Assembly: GCA_002840895.1 (NCBI GenBank)
Contig: PHCZ01000009.1
Coordinates: 1-64,000, forward strand
DNA length: 64,000 nt
Direction: 5' to 3'
Source of the DNA: Bacteroidetes bacterium HGW-Bacteroidetes-8
GTDB taxonomy: Bacteria; Bacteroidota; Bacteroidia; Bacteroidales; UBA932
The position numbers and the translations under genes were made by a program. The notes beneath the pieces are model-generated. The model was not told the origin of the DNA, did not search any database, and was given only the letters and a program-made list of their open reading frames with translations. Positions 59,815 to 64,000 of the stretch are shown piece after piece. The first letter of the stretch is position 1; each line of letters starts with the position of its first letter.

Positions 59815-60785
59815 TTAATAATCTTATCATTGGTGCAGGTCAGCTAGGAAGTAGGCATTTACAGGGAATGCTTAAATATAATCATATTTCACAAAAAATA
59901 TACGTAATTGACCCATCTTTAGATGCTTTGAATATTTCGAAATCCAGAGCTGGTGAAATCGAGCATAACCATAAAATTTTTTTTCAGACAGAATGGAATA
60001 ATCTTCCTCATAGCTTTGATGTAGTTATTGTTGCAACGAATGCAGATAAACGAGAAAACGTTGTAAAACAGCTACTTAATTCATATAATGTAAATTATCT
60101 TATACTTGAAAAAGTTCTTTTTACAGAACTAATGGCTTACCAAAGAGTAAGCAAACTATTAAAATTCAAAAGTGTTAAAACTTGGGTAAATCATCCTAGA
60201 CGAATGTTAAAATCATATATTGACCTAAAAACTCTTATTGGTGAAAATTTTATAGGTAGTTTTGGTGTTACAGGCGGTGACTGGGGTCTTGGGTGTAATG
60301 GACTACATTTTATTGATTTTTTTGAATATATTTCAGGTTCTAAAGTTGAAATAATTGATGCTGATTGGATTGATCTTGAATTACTCAAAAGTAAAAGAAA
60401 AGGGTTTGTTGAGTTTACCGGCACAATAAAAGGTAGACTAGCAAATGGTTCTTTTTTTCACATTACATCTCTAAAAGGAGAACCGTCAGCAGGAACTATC
60501 ACAATTTTTAATAGTGACCATAGATTTATTATCCAGGAATCTATTTCACCATCAATTTTCCATCTGAAAAAATCGGAAGCATTTTGTCATAAAATTATCC
60601 CATTTAATATTGAGTTTCAAAGTAGTTTGACTACGCGTTTATTAGAAGATTTGTTTAATACAAACAATTGTAATTTGACAGTTTTTGAAGAAGCTAAGCA
60701 TACACACGAACTTTTTTTAGGGGCATTACTCAAGCCTTATAATATAATGCAAAAAAATGTCAACCATATTTTACCCATTACCTGA
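59811..60785 (+). CDS. Gfo/Idh/MocA-like oxidoreductase, first copy
   Basis: A 324-residue Rossmann-fold protein starting MINNLIIGAGQLGSRHLQGM (ATG at 59811, overlapping legF). HIDFFEYISG and MLKYNHISQK fit a Gfo/Idh/MocA-like fold, but the YxxKP/EKP signature is weak (LILEKVLFTE). Relatives occur in legionaminic and other nonulosonate loci and may modify the sugar. Substrate unknown. Confidence 0.8.
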   Translation: MINNLIIGAGQLGSRHLQGMLKYNHISQKIYVIDPSLDALNISKSRAGEIEHNHKIFFQTEWNNLPHSFDVVIVATNADKRENVVKQLLNSYNVNYLILEKVLFTELMAYQRVSKLLKFKSVKTWVNHPRRMLKSYIDLKTLIGENFIGSFGVTGGDWGLGCNGLHFIDFFEYISGSKVEIIDADWIDLELLKSKRKGFVEFTGTIKGRLANGSFFHITSLKGEPSAGTITIFNSDHRFIIQESISPSIFHLKKSEAFCHKIIPFNIEFQSSLTTRLLEDLFNTNNCNLTVFEEAKHTHELFLGALLKPYNIMQKNVNHILPIT

Positions 60786-61729
60786 TGGAAAAAAAAATTT
60801 ACCTTATCGGAACTGGCCAAATGGCACTCGATTATGCCAAAGTACTTGTTGCACAAAATCATCAATTTATTGTAATTGGTCGTGGCGAATCTTCTGCTCT
60901 AAAATTTGAACAAACCACAGGTATCAAACCTATTACTGGAGGAATTAACAAATACCTATCGATTAATTCATTTTATGAAAACTCCTATGTAATTATTGCA
61001 ACCGGTACTCAGGATTTGATGGAAACAATGTTGACAGTACTCAGAGGTGGTGCATACCGTGTTCTTGTTGAAAAACCTGCCGCAATAAGCATCGAAGAAT
61101 TGCTTGCCAACGAAAAAAAACTTGAGCCTTATGCTGATCGGGTGTTTGTAGCCTACAACCGACGCTTTTATGCTTCTGTAATTGAAGCCCAAAAATTGAT
61201 TGAAGAAGATGGCGGTTTACAAAGCATACACTTTGAATTTACTGAATGGGCACACAAAATAGAACCGTTAGAGAAGGCCCCAGGTGTTAAGGAAAACTGG
61301 TTCTTTGCGAATTCTACACACGTAGTGGATTTAGCATTTCATTTAGCAGGCAACCCAGTTGATTGGCAAACATATAGTAAACCAGGAAAAATAAAATGGC
61401 ACAAAAAAACCAATTTTGCTGGTGCCGGAATCACAGATAGAGGTGTGCTTTTTACTTATCTTTCAAATTGGGAAAGCGCAGGTAGATGGAGTATTGAATT
61501 ATATACTAATGCAAAAAGAATCATACTGAAACCTCTTGAGGAAATAGATATTCTAAATAAAGGAAGCATAGTACTTAACAAATTTGTCTTAAACGATAGT
61601 CTTGATAAGGCTTTTAAACCAGGATTGTATCTACAAATTGCTGCTTTTACAAATAATGACTCGAGTCAACTTATATCAATATCGAATCATATCAAGTTAG
61701 CAGATAAGGTTTATAACAATATGTTGTAA
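60785..61729 (+). CDS. Gfo/Idh/MocA-like oxidoreductase, second copy
   Basis: A 314-residue NAD(P)-dependent oxidoreductase. IYLIGTGQMALDYAKVLV binds the cofactor and VLVEKPAAISIEELL is the EKP motif; VAYNRRFYASVIEAQKLI and HVVDLAFHLAG are typical. It starts on the last base of the previous gene. Sequence and first paralogue are clearly different, so the two may act on different steps. Confidence 0.85.
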   Translation: MEKKIYLIGTGQMALDYAKVLVAQNHQFIVIGRGESSALKFEQTTGIKPITGGINKYLSINSFYENSYVIIATGTQDLMETMLTVLRGGAYRVLVEKPAAISIEELLANEKKLEPYADRVFVAYNRRFYASVIEAQKLIEEDGGLQSIHFEFTEWAHKIEPLEKAPGVKENWFFANSTHVVDLAFHLAGNPVDWQTYSKPGKIKWHKKTNFAGAGITDRGVLFTYLSNWESAGRWSIELYTNAKRIILKPLEEIDILNKGSIVLNKFVLNDSLDKAFKPGLYLQIAAFTNNDSSQLISISNHIKLADKVYNNML

Positions 61730-61778
61730 AATATAGAAATTTATATCCTAAACACATGCAATTATCTTTAAATAACTT

Positions 61779-62459
61779 ATGTCTAAAGATATAAATAAGA
61801 AAAGAATTTTAATTATAGGAGACTCATTAGCTCTGCCAAGGGTACATCCTGAAAAAGTCGAATATCGTGAAACTTGGCCAGAATTATTGAAAAACACAGG
61901 CAAATTTGAGATTATTCAGCTATCCATTGGAGGTGGCACTATTGTAGATATTTTTGACCAACTTTCGTATTATAAGTATTTTCAAACGGATATTATTGTA
62001 ATTCAACTAGGGATTGTGGATTGTGCGCCAAGAGCATTAACACAATTCGAGTTAAAACTTTTTCAGTCTAATAAACTATTTTCCTTAATACTAAGTCGTT
62101 TTCTCCCCATCAATTTTTTACGTAGAATTAGAAATATTTCTTATGTTGATTTATATAAGTTTTGTGAGTTTTACGAAAAAATGATTTTACAATTTAAAAA
62201 TTGTTATGTAATTAATGTGGGAATTTTGCCTATCCCAATCGATTACGAGAAAAAATTAGCAGGAATTACAAAAAATCAATTTAAGTATAATACCGCTATT
62301 AAATCTATTTCCCAGAAATATGGCTGCTATTACATTGATTCAGAATTAATGCCATTAAATGGAATAATGACAGATTATCATCACTTAAACTCCAAAGGTC
62401 ATTTATGGATATATAATTCTATTGTTAAAGCAATTGATTCTTTTATTTTAAATAAATGA
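61779..62459 (+). CDS. SGNH/GDSL-family hydrolase or acyltransferase
   Basis: A 226-residue soluble protein. IIGDSLALPR carries the Ser of block I, IGGGTI and LGIVDCAPRA the oxyanion-side blocks, and DYHHLNSKGHLWIYN the Asp/His pair (DxxH). The 49-base gap before it is one of the few in this run. Possible O-acetyl transfer or removal on the polysaccharide; not provable from sequence. Confidence 0.82.
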   Translation: MSKDINKKRILIIGDSLALPRVHPEKVEYRETWPELLKNTGKFEIIQLSIGGGTIVDIFDQLSYYKYFQTDIIVIQLGIVDCAPRALTQFELKLFQSNKLFSLILSRFLPINFLRRIRNISYVDLYKFCEFYEKMILQFKNCYVINVGILPIPIDYEKKLAGITKNQFKYNTAIKSISQKYGCYYIDSELMPLNGIMTDYHHLNSKGHLWIYNSIVKAIDSFILNK

Positions 62460-63952
62460 TAAAAGAAGAGTTTTCAATAAGTAAGTCATTTAATAATTCG
62501 ACTATTTATTTTGTAACAAGCGTTTTACAAAAAGCGTTATCATTTTTTTTATTACCACTTTATACCGTCTACTTAAGTACTGACGATTATGGGTTAGTTT
62601 CACTAATACTTTCATTCTTTGGAATAGTTGCGCTATTAATTACATTGGCCTTAAATGGCTCTATTTCTAGATATTACTTCATCTATAAAAATGAAAAAGA
62701 AAAACAAAAGCAGTTCTTAGGTACAGTTGTTATAGGTATTATTATTAATTGTATTGTTTGGTTAATCCTTCTTATTTCATTTAATAAAATTGTTTCTGGT
62801 TATTTTTTACAAAATATAAGTTTCTATCCATATGTTTTTGTTGCTTTGCTATCAACGGTAACCTCTCCAGTTTATTTATTATACCAAACAATTCTACAAA
62901 TTAAACAAAAAGCAAATAATTATGCTATAAATAGTTTGTCATTCTTTATATTAGCAATTACTCTTAATATTTTATTTATTGTTGTTTTCCAGATGGGAGC
63001 TTTGGGAATGTTACTTGCTAATTCAATTCCAAATATCCTTTTTAGTATTTACGCAATTTACAGTTTAATTAAAAGAAAGCATATTGAAATTGTTTTTCGT
63101 TTCAGATTCCTTAAAGAGGCACTTAAGTACTCTATTCCATTAGTTCCTCACATTTTATCAGGAACCATAGCTGATTTTATCTCTAGAAATGTACTTTATT
63201 TAAAAACAAGTCTAAGTAATGTTGGATTATATAACATTGCTTTTCAGTTTGGAAGCATATTAGATCTAATATTAAGTTCTGTTTTTAACGCATTGTTACC
63301 ATTTACTTATGATGCATTAGATGATAAGTCCGGTAAACGTACAAAACTTATAAGCTTATTGACTTTGATCTTGAGACTTTTGGTTATTATTGCTCTAATC
63401 ATATCTCTTTTTTCGGAGGAATTAGTTCTTTTAATGACTTCAAAACCTGAATATTACCCATCATGGAGAGCTATTCCGATATTAGCATTAGCTGTACTTT
63501 TTAGTTTCTTGTACACTGCATATGGAACTTTGCTATTTTATAACATAAAAGGTACAAGATTTATTTGGATAGCATCAGTTAGTGGGAATCTTACAAATAT
63601 TGGATTTACTCTTTATTTTACAACCATATTAACTTATTTAACACCAGCTATTGCACTTGTAATTCAGAGAGTAATTATGTTTATCATAGTATTTACTATA
63701 AGCAGGATAATTGAACCTGTTAAATATGAGTTGAATAAAATGCTTATTACTATTTTGGTGTTTATCGTGCTTTCATGTTTAGGATTAATGCCACATTTGC
63801 TTACTAAGTTTGATGGGATAAATTTATATTTTATTGGGTGGAAAATATTAGTTGTCTTTTTGGCAGCTTTTATTTTGTTACGAAAAGACAGACGTCTAAT
63901 TTACTCCTTCTTATCGACAAACTTAAATCAGTATTTGAATTTGAGAAAATGA
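62456..63952 (+). CDS. wzx: Wzx-type polysaccharide flippase
   Basis: A 498-residue, highly hydrophobic protein with about 12-14 membrane segments of the PST/MATE family. FYFVTSVLQKALSFFLLPLY-like start and PLVPHILSGTIADFISRNVL are typical. It should flip lipid-linked repeat units to the periplasm. Overlaps the SGNH gene by four bases and the next start by four. The matching Wzy polymerase must lie outside the window. Confidence 0.9.
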   Translation: MIKEEFSISKSFNNSTIYFVTSVLQKALSFFLLPLYTVYLSTDDYGLVSLILSFFGIVALLITLALNGSISRYYFIYKNEKEKQKQFLGTVVIGIIINCIVWLILLISFNKIVSGYFLQNISFYPYVFVALLSTVTSPVYLLYQTILQIKQKANNYAINSLSFFILAITLNILFIVVFQMGALGMLLANSIPNILFSIYAIYSLIKRKHIEIVFRFRFLKEALKYSIPLVPHILSGTIADFISRNVLYLKTSLSNVGLYNIAFQFGSILDLILSSVFNALLPFTYDALDDKSGKRTKLISLLTLILRLLVIIALIISLFSEELVLLMTSKPEYYPSWRAIPILALAVLFSFLYTAYGTLLFYNIKGTRFIWIASVSGNLTNIGFTLYFTTILTYLTPAIALVIQRVIMFIIVFTISRIIEPVKYELNKMLITILVFIVLSCLGLMPHLLTKFDGINLYFIGWKILVVFLAAFILLRKDRRLIYSFLSTNLNQYLNLRK

Positions 63953-64000
63953 TAATAAAAAATGGATCCAAAATAAAACGCATTTACATATGTCATACTT
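63949..64000 (+). CDS. start of a further polysaccharide-locus gene (cut by window end)
   Basis: An ATG at 63949 overlaps the flippase stop (ATGA), as elsewhere in this operon, and stays open to the window end (MIIKNGSKIKRIYICHT). Seventeen codons do not allow a family call; a glycosyltransferase is common at this place. Confidence 0.55.
   Translation, partial: MIIKNGSKIKRIYICHT

Overview
The window looks like a chromosomal segment of a Bacteroidota bacterium, most likely order Bacteroidales. The evidence is the gene families (a complete Na+-NQR operon, PF17170-type 6-bladed propeller lipoproteins, an UpxY-like NusG paralogue, DUF4290 next to murA, a FISUMP-domain protein, DUF4143 ATPases) and the promoters, many of which show the Bacteroidota -7 element TAnnTTTG (TATCTTTG or TATATTTG). 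No rRNA, tRNA or CRISPR array was recognised. I cannot name the genus.

Layout. 0-9 kb: a UvrD/PcrA helicase (minus) diverges from the six-gene sodium pump operon nqrABCDEF (plus), which ends at a duplicated short palindromic repeat. 9-18 kb: seven tandem minus-strand paralogues of exported 6-bladed beta-propeller proteins, four of them in an A-B-A-B order that points to duplication of a gene pair. 18-29.4 kb: housekeeping and envelope genes, mostly minus strand: rRNA methyltransferase, GH20 hexosaminidase, SRPBCC protein, pyrE, a divergent NUDIX gene, then an apparent operon upxY-like / DUF4290 / murA / ftsK / lolA-like. 29.5-38 kb: a nucleotide-sugar dehydrogenase, a REP-associated tyrosine transposase (RAYT), two unknown proteins, rplU-rpmA, a AAA ATPase, ubiX and a FabH-like ketosynthase. 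37.8-47 kb: an accessory zone with two DUF4143 ATPases around an astacin/FISUMP lipoprotein, an orphan histidine kinase, a YefM/YoeB toxin-antitoxin pair flanked by 61-bp direct repeats, and a metallophosphoesterase/PQQ-propeller protein. 47.2-64 kb: a plus-strand surface-polysaccharide locus: a FlaA1/CapD-type dehydratase, Wza-like export lipoprotein, Wzc-like tyrosine kinase, a winged-helix regulator, then a tightly packed, A+T-rich legionaminic-acid-type nonulosonate pathway (legB, legC, legH, legI, legG, ptmE-like, legF, two oxidoreductases), an SGNH hydrolase, a Wzx flippase and the start of one more gene cut by the window edge.

The most interesting signals cut across genes. (1) A dispersed palindromic repeat (consensus start AACCTTGCCAAGCATCGTGG, at least seven copies plus fragments) has one copy about 55 bp from the RAYT gene, and three copies begin inside the stop codon of a gene, which suggests an active or recent REP/RAYT system in a Bacteroidales-type genome. 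(2) The heptamer TGCAGAT/ATCTGCA is greatly over-represented on both strands in the native-looking part and nearly absent from the A+T-rich nonulosonate genes. (3) Many conserved enzymes (UvrD, RsmF-like, hexosaminidase, FtsK, MurA, phosphoesterase, astacin protein) carry in-frame low-complexity repeat insertions. (4) A second palindromic repeat family (GGTCTGCTGCGCAG...) and a larger cruciform-forming element lie between genes.
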